Positions 45,089-54,232 of a stretch of DNA of 64,000 nt are shown piece by piece. The stretch spans positions 806,001 through 870,000 of the forward strand of contig NZ_VIRG01000066.1 in the NCBI RefSeq assembly GCF_008107695.1, given 5' to 3'. Positions within the stretch are counted from its first letter, which is position 1; each line of letters starts with the position of its first letter. The DNA comes from Stappia sp. BW2. Lineage in GTDB: Bacteria; Pseudomonadota; Alphaproteobacteria; Rhizobiales; Stappiaceae. The notes beneath the pieces are model-generated. The model was not told where the DNA came from. It saw only the letters and a list, made by a program, of their open reading frames with translations, and did not search any database. The translations under genes were made by a program, and so were the position numbers.

Positions 45089-45628
45089 TCAGTTGCCGTC
45101 GCCTTCGAAGTCCTTCTGCAGATCGCGGACCATGCCGAAAAAGCGGCGCATGGCGCTTTCGGTGAAGGTCAGAACCTTTTCGAGTTCCTCGTCTTCCTCG
45201 GTCGCCGACGGGCTACGACCGCCTTCTCCTGGCTTGGGTGCCGGACGGTCGAGCGCGGAACCGGGCGGCAATTGTTTGCCGGACTTTCCGCCCTTGCCTT
45301 CCAGTTCTTCCAGGCGGGCCGTCAGACGATCCACCTCACCGGCCAGTTCGTTGATCTCCGCAAGATAGGCCTCTTCGGCCAGCGGCACCGGATTGCAGCG
45401 CCATGCATCGCTCTGTTCCTTGCAAATGGAAACAGTGCCGTTCTGACGGTCCACTCTCAGGATATCTTCATCGACTTTGACCAGTGAAAAGCGGTTCGCC
45501 TGCCCCTTCGTGACTGCGTCTGCCGTTTCAGGCGCGACCTTTTCCTGAGCGATGGCTGCCGGGACCAGAAGAACGGCCACGGCCAGTCCGCGGAACAGGG
45601 GAGCCAGAAATGTGTTGCGGATCGTCAT
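45089..45628 (-). CDS. Secreted coiled-coil protein, hypothetical
   Basis: 179 aa from ATG 45628. Signal peptide: about residues 1-28 (LFRGLAVAVLLVPAAIA). The mature part has a short beta region with two cysteines (SICKEQSDAWRCNPVP), a coiled coil (residues about 82-110), a Gly/Pro linker and a C-terminal helix (RRFFGMVRDLQKDFE). No membrane span is seen after the signal peptide, so it is periplasmic. It resembles uncharacterised proteins of Hyphomicrobiales. It lies downstream of the DNA ligase gene on the same strand with 160 bp between. Confidence 0.7.
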   Translation of the reverse strand: MTIRNTFLAPLFRGLAVAVLLVPAAIAQEKVAPETADAVTKGQANRFSLVKVDEDILRVDRQNGTVSICKEQSDAWRCNPVPLAEEAYLAEINELAGEVDRLTARLEELEGKGGKSGKQLPPGSALDRPAPKPGEGGRSPSATEEDEELEKVLTFTESAMRRFFGMVRDLQKDFEGDGN

Positions 45629-45790
45629 AGTGCCTCTCCGGTTGGCGGCCGTGCGTTTCCCGCATGTGGGAACAGCCCTTTCGAAAGCAGGGCTACCGTC
45701 GGCCATTGTTTCGTCCATGCGTGCCATATTTCCATGGCCAAAGCACGACTTAAGGGCGGGTTTTCAAAAACCAGTTGTCGAAACCCGGGA

Positions 45791-47446
45791 TTATGTTTTC
45801 TCACCCGGCAGCATTGCCTGCAGCGTTTCCAGTCTGTCGGCTTCAGCAGCCGGCTTGTCCCAGCGCAGTCTGGAAATGCGGGGAAAACGCATGGCGACCC
45901 CTGACTTGTGCCGTGTGGACCGGTTGAGGCCTTCAAAGGCGACTTCCAGAACAAGCCCCTTTTCGGCGCCGTGAACCACCTCCCGAACCGGACCAAAACG
46001 GTTGATAGTGTTGTTTCGCACGTAGCGATCGATTTCACGCAGCTCCTCGTCGGTAAATCCGAAATAGGCCTTGCCGACCGGGACCAGCTCGGCACCGGTC
46101 TCTCCGTCGCGCCAGACACCGAAGGTGTAGTCGGAATAAAACGAGGAGCGCTTGCCATGGCCGCGCTGTGCATACATCAGCACCGCATCGATCAGGTAGG
46201 GCTCCCGCTTCCATTTGAACCAAAGTCCCTTTGGCCGACCCGTGACATAGGGCGCATCCCATCGTTTCAGCATCAGGCCTTCAACGGCCTCGGCATCGGC
46301 GGCCGGCAGATGGGCATGGGGTTCGGCACGCGCCGCGGTGATTTCCTCCCAACCTGTTGCATGCACCATGGGAGACAGATCGATGCTTCCCTCGGGCAGA
46401 TCGGCGATAAATGCTTCAAGCGCCTTGCGCCGTTCCTTAAACGGCAACTCCCTTAAATCGGTGCCGCCGACACTCAGCAGATCGTAGGCACGGATCGCAG
46501 CCGGATACTCACGGATCAGCTTTGGACCGGCGGTCTTGCGGTTAAGGCGTTTCTGAAGATCCGCAAAGGGACGGACCTTGCCCTCCGAGACCACCAGCAG
46601 TTCGCCATCGATGCAGGCATCGAATGTCAGGAGTTCCAGAATGTCGGGAAAGGCCTTCGATATGTCTTCGCCGGTCCGGCTGAACAGACGACGCACGCGG
46701 TCTCCGGTGTCGCTCTGGCCAGCGGCTGCCTGCACGCGTATTCCGTCCCACTTCCACTCAACGGCGAAATCCTGTGCGTCCAGCAGGTCCGTATCTTTGG
46801 TTTCGTCCAGAGGGTGCGCCAGCATCACGGGGCGAAATGGAGCGGGATCGGATGTATCGGGCGGACCGGACCGGCCTTCTGCCCACGCGAACAAAGCCTC
46901 ATAGGGAGGCTCCAGCCCGTGCCAGACTTCCTCCACCGAGGCGACATCCAGGCCGCCGAGCCTGGCAACCGCCGTTTTGGCCAGTCTTGCAGAAACCCCG
47001 ACGCGCAAACCGCCCGTCACCAGTTTCAACAGAGCCCACCTGCCGGTTTCATCCAGTGTGTCCAGCCAGTCCGTCAGCAAACCGGGTACTTCGCTCTTGC
47101 CGGCGTTTTCCAGGCGATTGACCACTTCAGACAGAGTTGGGGCTGCGTCTTGCACGGCAACATCCCCGGATGTTGCCTGCGGCCACATCAGGGCAATGGT
47201 TTCCGACAGATCGCCGACGAAATCATAGGAAAGCGCAAACAGCTCCGTGTCTGTCCGCTCACCGATCAAAGCTCTCAGGAGGGCTGGTTTGGCATTCTTG
47301 AAACGCAACCCACCGGTCAGCGCAGCCAGCGCGAAACCCCGGTCCGGATCTGCCACGTCCTGAAAATACCGGATCAAAAGCGCTTCCTTGGCGAGGCGCC
47401 TGGGTTCCAGGGAAAGCCGGTCGAGCAAATGGGAAAAGGCCTGCAT
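45791..47446 (-). CDS. ATP-dependent DNA ligase, damage-response type
   Basis: 551 aa. The N-terminal DNA-binding domain (about 1-205) is followed by the adenylation domain with nucleophile K232 in EWKWDG, the motif III and IIIa regions (SRTGEDIS, DACIDGEL) and motif V (GLWFKWKRE). The C-terminal OB-fold is about 420-540. It belongs to the group annotated as cisplatin damage response ATP-dependent DNA ligase, usually encoded with an Lhr-like helicase, a beta-CASP exonuclease and PdeM. Here those three partners lie 7-14 kb away. The start at ATG 47446 fits homologues. Confidence 0.92.
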   Translation of the reverse strand: MQAFSHLLDRLSLEPRRLAKEALLIRYFQDVADPDRGFALAALTGGLRFKNAKPALLRALIGERTDTELFALSYDFVGDLSETIALMWPQATSGDVAVQDAAPTLSEVVNRLENAGKSEVPGLLTDWLDTLDETGRWALLKLVTGGLRVGVSARLAKTAVARLGGLDVASVEEVWHGLEPPYEALFAWAEGRSGPPDTSDPAPFRPVMLAHPLDETKDTDLLDAQDFAVEWKWDGIRVQAAAGQSDTGDRVRRLFSRTGEDISKAFPDILELLTFDACIDGELLVVSEGKVRPFADLQKRLNRKTAGPKLIREYPAAIRAYDLLSVGGTDLRELPFKERRKALEAFIADLPEGSIDLSPMVHATGWEEITAARAEPHAHLPAADAEAVEGLMLKRWDAPYVTGRPKGLWFKWKREPYLIDAVLMYAQRGHGKRSSFYSDYTFGVWRDGETGAELVPVGKAYFGFTDEELREIDRYVRNNTINRFGPVREVVHGAEKGLVLEVAFEGLNRSTRHKSGVAMRFPRISRLRWDKPAAEADRLETLQAMLPGEKT

Positions 47447-47586
47447 GAGCGCTATACGAACCGCGAAAGGGTCCGGACTGCAAGCCCTGTCAGATTTTCT
47501 TTAGAAGGTCTGGCCGGTCACCTTCCCGGCATCCGGTCAGACTAACGGTTTTATAACGGCTGACGCGCAAGGTGGCTTGCAGCCGA

Positions 47587-49908
47587 TCAGGCTGCGTCAG
47601 CCATGCTGCCAGCTTCCGCTCGATACTGAAGCCCGACCATGTCGTCCCTCACCCATTTGATTTCCATCGGGAACTTTTTGCCGGAAAAGTCCTCATAGGT
47701 CACCAACTGGCCTGCTCGGGCGCCATCGAAATGCATCACCCCGATGCCCCCTTCTGAACTGTTCATCAGGCGGGTCTCGATCGATTTGCCATCCTGGGTC
47801 AAAAGCGTGACGTGCTGACCCATTTCCTGCTTGCGGCTTGCCCGGCGACGCTCTTCGACGTCACGGGTCATCTCTTCCAGGAAGCCTTCAATGCCGTCGG
47901 CCATCTCGGTCGCGACCTGCTTGACCTCGCCTGCGATTGTATCAACCCTCTCCGCTTCACCGGCGGTCGTCTGGATCGCTTCGTCGACCGTCTCTGCACT
48001 CCGGACGGCATTGCTGGTTTCGCTCGCTGCCATGGTGATGCTTTGCGAGATTTCCTGTGTGGCGACGCTCTGCTCCCCGACCGCCACGGTGATGGCGCCG
48101 GTAACTTCCTGGATCAGTTCGATCGACCCGGAAATCCGGCGAATGGAATCGACAGCCTCGTCGGTAAGTCCCTGGACGGAGGAAATCTGACTCGAAATTT
48201 CTTCCGTTGCCTTTGCTGTCTGGGTCGACAGTTCCTTGACCTCCGCCGCGACAACGGCAAAGCCCCGTCCCGCCTCGCCTGCACGCGCCGCTTCGATCGT
48301 CGCGTTCAGGGCAAGCAGGTTGGTCTGCTCGGCAATGGCACGGATCATTTCGACAACCGTGTCGATTTTTTCAACCGCTTGGGCAAGGCTGGAAACGCTG
48401 GTATCCGTGCGCTGTGCCACGCTCGTCGCCTCGTCGATAACACCACTCGCCCGCTCGGCCTGGCTCATGATTTCCTGGATCGCCGCCGCCATTTCCTCGG
48501 CTGCTGCTGCAACCGTCTGAACGTTGTTCGACGAGGAGGTGGAAGCGTTTTTCGCTTCTGAAGCCGCAGCCGAGGCTTCCTGTGAAATGCTGCGGACACG
48601 CGCAGCGATATCCGCCATGGACGCTGTCCGGCTATCGACGTTGCCCGTCACGGTCACCATCAGCGACCGGAACTTTTCGATAAGGGCCTCGACATGGTTC
48701 TGGCGCAGGCGCTCTCGGTCGCGCTCCTTTACAGCTTCCTCTTCGAGTGCCTGCCGGACCCTTGCATTTTCCTGGAAGATGCGTCCCGCCCTGGCGAGGT
48801 CGCCGACAACGTCCTTCCGCTCGGAGAAGGGCAGCTCGAAATCAAGGTCGCCCCTTGAAATGCGAACGAGTTCGGTGGTCAGCCGTGAAAGAATGCCGTT
48901 CACACGGCCGATCTGCCAGACACAAAGCGCAATCGTGATCAAGACGACGGCCACCTTCGCGATGATGGCATTGCGCAGACGCGACGCAGCTTCATCGGAA
49001 AGCTGCCCAGCGCGGGCCTGGGCAGCTGCAAGCATGCCAAGCGACGCTTCCCGGATGAGGTGCAACCGGTCCGTTGCCTTGCCGAACCAGACAGACCCGT
49101 CAATGCCCTGTCCGTCCTTGGTTTCGGGCAGCCCGCGCAACACCTTGCGCCATTCGATGACCTGATCGACCGACGGACCGGAAACCAGTTGCTCGTAAGC
49201 GGCCAGCTGTTCCGGTGTGGCAATCTGTTTGAAGTTGCTCAAGAACGCCTGTTCAACCGACAATCTGTCGAAGTAGGCCTGAAACCTGTCTGTTGGAACC
49301 TCACCGTTGCGAGCAACGAGGGTGAACAATTGCCCGCCAATGGCGCGCTCCAGCCCGCCAGCCTCGCCTGCTTCGGTCAGTTGAACGAATGGGTGCATCT
49401 GCTCGGTATAGGCGCCGTCTTCCGTTGCCTGGGCGGCCGCCTGAACGAGCGTAATCAGATCCCTCACCTTGCCGGAGTAAAAGGCAAGAACTTCCGGGGT
49501 CGCTATGGACTTGCTGTCAACGCTCGCGCGCAGCGCCGCAATCGGTTCCATTCCGGCAGCAGCTTCCCGAGCGGCAGCAAGCAACTTCGTGTTGTCGACG
49601 GCGAAGCCGTCAACAGTCGTAACCAACTGCTCAACAGCCTCGTCCGTCGCGGCGCGTTGTTTCTGGAGAAGACCTTGCGGTTCGGGGGCATATCCTGAGG
49701 CAATCAGCACTGCCGTGCGGCCGCGCTCCTTCTGCAATTCGTGCAGAACGGATTCCGATTTCCTGGCCATGTCGGCGATAGGCAGAATTTCAGACGCATG
49801 CCGGCTATCCCGGTAAGCCTCTTCTATCGTCATTGCCCCAAGCACGACGAAAGCAAGCAATGGAACGATCGCCAGCAGCGCGATCTGAACTCGAATTGAT
49901 TTCAACAT
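47587..49908 (-). CDS. Methyl-accepting chemotaxis protein with NIT and PilZ domains
   Basis: 773 aa. After an N-terminal membrane anchor (9-25), a periplasmic NIT domain (about 45-300) with [18 protein letters not shown] follows; NIT domains are associated with nitrate/nitrite sensing. A second membrane helix (about 313-333), HAMP (about 335-390) and the MCP signalling domain with the hairpin [22 protein letters not shown] come next. The C-terminal 90 residues are a PilZ domain with RRASR (RxxxR) and NSSEGG (N-x-S-x2-G), so cyclic di-GMP binding is plausible. No chemotaxis genes are adjacent. Confidence 0.92.
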   Translation of the reverse strand: MLKSIRVQIALLAIVPLLAFVVLGAMTIEEAYRDSRHASEILPIADMARKSESVLHELQKERGRTAVLIASGYAPEPQGLLQKQRAATDEAVEQLVTTVDGFAVDNTKLLAAAREAAAGMEPIAALRASVDSKSIATPEVLAFYSGKVRDLITLVQAAAQATEDGAYTEQMHPFVQLTEAGEAGGLERAIGGQLFTLVARNGEVPTDRFQAYFDRLSVEQAFLSNFKQIATPEQLAAYEQLVSGPSVDQVIEWRKVLRGLPETKDGQGIDGSVWFGKATDRLHLIREASLGMLAAAQARAGQLSDEAASRLRNAIIAKVAVVLITIALCVWQIGRVNGILSRLTTELVRISRGDLDFELPFSERKDVVGDLARAGRIFQENARVRQALEEEAVKERDRERLRQNHVEALIEKFRSLMVTVTGNVDSRTASMADIAARVRSISQEASAAASEAKNASTSSSNNVQTVAAAAEEMAAAIQEIMSQAERASGVIDEATSVAQRTDTSVSSLAQAVEKIDTVVEMIRAIAEQTNLLALNATIEAARAGEAGRGFAVVAAEVKELSTQTAKATEEISSQISSVQGLTDEAVDSIRRISGSIELIQEVTGAITVAVGEQSVATQEISQSITMAASETSNAVRSAETVDEAIQTTAGEAERVDTIAGEVKQVATEMADGIEGFLEEMTRDVEERRRASRKQEMGQHVTLLTQDGKSIETRLMNSSEGGIGVMHFDGARAGQLVTYEDFSGKKFPMEIKWVRDDMVGLQYRAEAGSMADAA

Positions 49909-50209
49909 GTCTCATCCCCAACCTGAAGATGCAATATCAAACGCAGGGGCAAGTTAATAATTTAAGTAACCTTGAGGTGAAAAATTAGGCACTATAAACC
50001 TATGGTATTATTTCCAATATTTATGCGAGCGTTCCCTGATAATCCTTGGCGGTTTTGTCAGGGTTAGCCTGGTCTCCCGAAATGCGGGATGGACGGAAAC
50101 GGAAAATACCTGTATAAGCCGCGGCCATCCATGGGCCCATAACTGGATGGCCCTATCCGGTAGACTGCTGACTGGCATGCAGAAGATCCGGAGCAGTTGA
50201 AAGATTTCT
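49909..50209. other. Leader and promoter region of the DEAD-box helicase gene
   Basis: 301 bp without a gene. The first part is AT-rich and presumably holds the MCP and helicase promoters. Further hairpins appear at about 50033-50062 (CCCTGA/TCAGGG) and about 50074-50088 (TCCCG/CGGGA) before the stem-loop at 50123. Confidence 0.5.
50123..50152 (+). promoter_or_regulatory. Stem-loop in the 5' leader of the DEAD-box helicase gene
   Basis: GGCCATCCA (50123-50131) and TGGATGGCC (50144-50152) form a perfect 9-bp stem with a 12-base loop, 57 bp before the ATG. It could be a folded leader or a protein site. Confidence 0.5.
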
Positions 50210-52297
50210 ATGACCGATTTGACTTCTCTCGCCCCGGCGCTGAAGGCCGCGCTGGCGAAACGTGGCTATGAAAACCTCACCTCCGTTCAGGAAAGCATTC
50301 TGAGCGACGCTCCGCCGGAAGCCGACCTTCTGGTGTCCGCGCAGACCGGGTCCGGCAAGACCGTTGCCTTCGGCCTCGCACTCGCCCCTACCCTGCTGGA
50401 CGGACAGGACAGCCTCGGCAGAGCAGGCGCGCCTTTGGCGCTGGCCATTGCCCCGACCCGTGAGCTTGCCCTTCAGGTGAAGGAAGAACTGACCTGGCTC
50501 TACAATGAAGCCGGTGCCGTGACGGCCTCCTGTGTCGGCGGCATGGACCCGCGCATGGAACGGCGGACACTGGAGCGCGGTGTTCACATCGTTGTCGGTA
50601 CGCCGGGTCGCCTGCGCGATCATATCGAACGCGGCGCACTGGACCTTTCCGAGATCAAGGCCGTCGTGCTCGATGAAGCCGACGAAATGCTGGACATGGG
50701 CTTCCGCGAGGATCTGGAGTTCATTCTGGATACCGCGCCGCAGGAACGACGTACGCTGATGTTCTCCGCAACGGTTCCCAAGCCGATCGCGGAACTGGCC
50801 AAGCGCTTTCAGAAAGACGCCGTTCGCCTGTCGACCATCAATGCGCGCGAACAGCATGGCGACATCGACTATGTCGCGCATCCGGTTGCGCCGAACGAGC
50901 GCGAAAACGCCATCATCAACGTGCTGCGCCAGCACGAAGCGGAAAAGGCAATCGTATTCTGCTCGACCCGTGAAGCCGTCAGCCGGCTGACATCCCGTCT
51001 CGCAAACCGCGGTTTTTCCATCGTCTCCCTTTCCGGCGAACTCAGCCAGGAACAGCGCTCCAGCGCGCTGGCCGCGATGAAGGATGGCCGCGCCCGTGTC
51101 TGCGTCGCGACAGACGTCGCCGCGCGCGGTATCGACCTGCCGAACCTCGATCTGGTGATCCATGCCGACCTGCCGACAGGCAAGGCGGCGCTGTTGCACC
51201 GCTCCGGCCGTACGGGCCGCGCCGGGCGCAAGGGCACCTGCGTGCTGATGGTCCCCTTCCCGCGTCGCCGCCAGGCAGAACGCGTGCTGCATTTCGCCGG
51301 TATCACGGCAACCTGGAAAGGTGCGCCGACTGCGGATGACATCCGTGCCAAGGACAAGGAACGGCTTCTGGCCGATCCGGCACTGAAGGTGGAGCTGGAA
51401 GAAGAAGAACTGGCAATTGCCAACGAACTGCTTGCGCTGCACAGCCCGGAACAGTTGGCGGCAGCCTTTGTCAAACTGCGTCAGTCGCGTCTGCCCGCTC
51501 CGGAAGAAGTATCGGGTCTGGATGACTCGTCTCTGAAGGGCCGGGATGCCGGTTCACGCGGTGGCCGCACTGCGGAAATCACCGGCAAGTTCGAAGACGG
51601 CATCTGGTTCTCCCTGTCGCTTGGCCACCGCCAGCGCGCTGAACCGCGGTGGATTCTTCCGATGATCTGCCGCGCCGGTCACGTGACCAAGAAGGAAGTC
51701 GGCGCAATCAAGATCTTCCAGAACGAGCTCTATTTCGAAATCGCCGGCAGCCATGGCCAGCGCTTTGCCGACGTGGTCAAGCGTGAGGGCACGGGTGAAG
51801 AAAATGCCACCATCAAACTGCTCGACGCGCGTGGCGGCAAGATACCGGCTCCGCCGAAGGATGATGGCTTCCGCCGTGACCGCTCCGGTCCGCCCAAACG
51901 CCGCCCGCGTGGTGCGGACGCACCGGACTATGAAAACCTCGGTGCAGAAGACAGCCTGAAGGCGGGCCGCCCGAAGCGCGAAGGCCGCGGCAAGTTCGAC
52001 GGCCCAAAGGGAAAATTTGACGGCCCTCGCGGGAAACCACGCCGTCGGTCCGGCGACGACGATTTCGTTCCGAACCATCCTGCCTATGAGCCTCTGAACA
52101 CCAAGGAACTGGCCCGGGATCTCGACAGCGGCGACCAGGCTCCCAAGCGCAAGAGCCGTTCCGCGGATGCACCTGACGGCGAACGCCGCAAACCGCGCAG
52201 CCGTCCTGCAGCCAACGCCGCAGGGGTCAAGAAGAAAGCCGGGAAGAAAAACAAGCCGTCGCGCTCCGAGCGCAAGGCTTCGAAAACCAAGCCCTGA
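50210..52297 (+). CDS. DEAD-box ATP-dependent RNA helicase
   Basis: 695 aa. Motifs in order: Q motif region with VQESIL, Walker A AQTGSGKT, PTREL, GG and TPGR, DEAD (VVLDEADEMLDMGF), SAT, the C-terminal RecA domain with VFCSTRE, ATDVAARGID and HRSGRTGRAG. A DbpA-type RNA-binding domain spans about 460-540 (IWFSLSLGHRQRAEPRWILP and onwards). The C-terminal 150 residues are basic and Lys/Arg/Gly-rich, as in DeaD/CsdA-type proteins. It probably works in ribosome assembly and cold adaptation. Confidence 0.94.
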   Translation: MTDLTSLAPALKAALAKRGYENLTSVQESILSDAPPEADLLVSAQTGSGKTVAFGLALAPTLLDGQDSLGRAGAPLALAIAPTRELALQVKEELTWLYNEAGAVTASCVGGMDPRMERRTLERGVHIVVGTPGRLRDHIERGALDLSEIKAVVLDEADEMLDMGFREDLEFILDTAPQERRTLMFSATVPKPIAELAKRFQKDAVRLSTINAREQHGDIDYVAHPVAPNERENAIINVLRQHEAEKAIVFCSTREAVSRLTSRLANRGFSIVSLSGELSQEQRSSALAAMKDGRARVCVATDVAARGIDLPNLDLVIHADLPTGKAALLHRSGRTGRAGRKGTCVLMVPFPRRRQAERVLHFAGITATWKGAPTADDIRAKDKERLLADPALKVELEEEELAIANELLALHSPEQLAAAFVKLRQSRLPAPEEVSGLDDSSLKGRDAGSRGGRTAEITGKFEDGIWFSLSLGHRQRAEPRWILPMICRAGHVTKKEVGAIKIFQNELYFEIAGSHGQRFADVVKREGTGEENATIKLLDARGGKIPAPPKDDGFRRDRSGPPKRRPRGADAPDYENLGAEDSLKAGRPKREGRGKFDGPKGKFDGPRGKPRRRSGDDDFVPNHPAYEPLNTKELARDLDSGDQAPKRKSRSADAPDGERRKPRSRPAANAAGVKKKAGKKNKPSRSERKASKTKP

Positions 52298-52302
52298 CAA
52301 AA

Positions 52303-52332
52303 GGCCGGTGACCAGCGTCACCGGCTTTTTTC
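52303..52332 (+). terminator. Rho-independent terminator after the helicase gene
   Basis: GCCGGTGA, loop CCAGCG, TCACCGGC is followed by seven T. It lies 6 bp after the stop and is a strong structure. Confidence 0.9.
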
Positions 52333-52344
52333 TTTTGGACTGGT

Positions 52345-53745
52345 CTAGCTCTGCCCCGTTTGGCAGACCTCCGGCTTCGGCCCGACTGACGCCTTGTCTG
52401 GCTGATCGAGAACGGTATCCGTGTACTCCCCCTCCGCGAGGAAGCTGTTCTGCAGGAAGCTTCGCCCCGAGGGAGAGACGTTTGTGTTGCCTTCGATAAC
52501 GGTTCCCTCAATCGGCCGGTTCAACACCCGTGCCCGGAACGGGCTGCCAAGATAAAGATATTCGAAGTCCCCCAGGAACAGGTTTTTCCTGACGGTGTTG
52601 CCGTCGTCTTCGATCCGGATGCCGGTGACAAGGTTCTCGAAGCAATTGCCCTCGTAGGTATTGTCTTCTGCGAAATCCTCGTAAAGGTGCAGTTCCATCG
52701 GAAACGGCCACCTGGGGGCAAGGGCATTCTTGTCGACCAAGCCAGCGATCAGCTCCGGATTGAAGCGATAGCCCAGGAAATTGTCGGACTTGCCCCACGG
52801 GCGCTCACCCATCATCAGGTTCAGGGAAACCGGATTGTCGTAGGGGCTCTTGTCGCCGCAATCCCACATCACCAGATCCCGCGCCTGACGCGAAGCGACC
52901 CAGATGCCGATGTCCATGTTGCGAAAGACGTTGCCCCGGATGACATTGCCGTCCGATCCTTGCAGGCGCGGGCGGCTTTCGGGGTTGGTGGTGTGGAATT
53001 CCCAGCAGTTCTTGTAGTGGAAGATGCCGCCGAAGGCATTGCTGTCGAAAACGTTGTTTTCAATGAGATTGTAGGCCGACCCATCCACGGACAGGCCTTC
53101 GCGACGGGTCGGGCCGATGCGCCGGATGCCCTTGTTGGTGAAGAGGCCGTTGTTGCGGATCAGATTGCCTGAAACGACGTTCTTCTGCGATCCGTGCTCC
53201 AGATAGATGCCGACGTGGTGACCATCGGCGACGATGGAATCGCGGATGGTCGCGCCGACCACGTAGTGATCGACAAAAACGCCGGTCATATAAGAGTTGG
53301 TGATGGTCAGATGATCGAGAACAACACCTTGCGACGATGTTGCCCGCGCCTCATCCCGTGCCGCCGCATCATCCGCCGGTGTCTGTCCCTCGATCAGGAT
53401 GCCGCCGGTATCATCCAGGCGGCAATCGCGGATGGTGACGTTGTTCAGACCGGGCCGGATGGTGATGCCGCGCCGGTGCATGCCCGATATGGTGCCTCCA
53501 CGGCAATCCAGAATGACATTGCCGGTGGAAATCACGACCGGATCCGAATAGCGGCAATCCGTCTCCAGCAACACCTTGCCCGGGGCAATCTCCGGAAGCT
53601 CGCAGGCTTTCAAGCTTTCCGGTGCTGGTGTCAGCGCACCATAGGCTGCCGGCGTCTCGGCTCCAGCCCGTACAGACAGGGCCGACAGCAGGCAAAGGAC
53701 CGGCAGGACAAGACGACCTGCCCTCCGGCCCTTCGTTTTATTCAT
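52345..53745 (-). CDS. Secreted right-handed beta-helix protein
   Basis: 466 aa from ATG 53745, which overlaps the end of the preceding gene by 8 bp. A signal peptide (residues about 1-30) is followed by repeated short coils such as NVILDCRGG, NVTIRDCRLDD, ATIRDSIVADG, NVVSGNLIRNNG, NLIENNVFDSN and NVIRGNVFRNMD. These are parallel beta-helix (NosD/CASH-type) repeats, found in polysaccharide-degrading or periplasmic carbohydrate-related proteins. No catalytic residues can be assigned. It converges on the DEAD-box helicase gene, and its stop lies 12 bp past that gene's terminator. Confidence 0.85.
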   Translation of the reverse strand: MNKTKGRRAGRLVLPVLCLLSALSVRAGAETPAAYGALTPAPESLKACELPEIAPGKVLLETDCRYSDPVVISTGNVILDCRGGTISGMHRRGITIRPGLNNVTIRDCRLDDTGGILIEGQTPADDAAARDEARATSSQGVVLDHLTITNSYMTGVFVDHYVVGATIRDSIVADGHHVGIYLEHGSQKNVVSGNLIRNNGLFTNKGIRRIGPTRREGLSVDGSAYNLIENNVFDSNAFGGIFHYKNCWEFHTTNPESRPRLQGSDGNVIRGNVFRNMDIGIWVASRQARDLVMWDCGDKSPYDNPVSLNLMMGERPWGKSDNFLGYRFNPELIAGLVDKNALAPRWPFPMELHLYEDFAEDNTYEGNCFENLVTGIRIEDDGNTVRKNLFLGDFEYLYLGSPFRARVLNRPIEGTVIEGNTNVSPSGRSFLQNSFLAEGEYTDTVLDQPDKASVGPKPEVCQTGQS

Positions 53746-54181
53746 TGATGATGCAGGCAATAACCCAATCCGCTCCGTCCTGGATGAGCTGATAGTGGCA
53801 GGTGAACTCCAAAACGGCCTCGCCGTCAGCCGTTTCCTGGCTCCAGTCGAGGGTCACCAGTGCGGCCGAACCGCTGACGTGGCTGGAGACGACGTGGAAA
53901 TCCGAATGGGACACGCCTTCCTTTTCCAGGGCTTGCAGAAGTGCCTCGATATTCTCGATCAGTTCTTCGTCGTCGTTGAAGACATGGCCCTTCTCATGCT
54001 GCCAGATGACGGTCGGCAGCGCGAAGCAATCGCAGATCCTGTCGATGTCATAGTCGTTGAAACCGGCCTGGTAGTCGTCAAAGAGCTGGGCAATCGCTTC
54101 TTCCGCATCGCCATTTGCGCTGGCCCCGGCCCCGTTTGTCTGTCCGTTTCCGGCTCCCGCAAATCCACCGTTGTCCGCCAT
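53738..54181 (-). CDS. NTF2/SnoaL-like protein
   Basis: 147 aa. Residues 1-25 are a Gly/Asn/Ala-rich tail. The rest has the NTF2-like layout, with an N-terminal helix (AIAQLFDDYQAGFNDYDIDR), FALPTVIWQ, a long helix, then four beta strands ending CHYQLIQDGADWVIACIINE. There is no signal peptide, so it is cytosolic. The stop codon region overlaps the start of the beta-helix gene (AATGAATAA), which indicates coupled translation. GGGAGAGG precedes the start. The function is unknown; such folds bind small molecules or act as enzymes. Confidence 0.8.
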   Translation of the reverse strand: MADNGGFAGAGNGQTNGAGASANGDAEEAIAQLFDDYQAGFNDYDIDRICDCFALPTVIWQHEKGHVFNDDEELIENIEALLQALEKEGVSHSDFHVVSSHVSGSAALVTLDWSQETADGEAVLEFTCHYQLIQDGADWVIACIINE

Positions 54182-54232
54182 GACTACCTCTCCCCCAAAA
54201 GGAAAATATGCCGTAATTCCGTGCAGGCCTGA

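Noticed and set aside
52345-53745. NosD (nitrous oxide reductase maturation) assignment for the beta-helix protein
   Set aside because: The fold is shared, but no nos genes are nearby and the repeats alone do not indicate NosD function.
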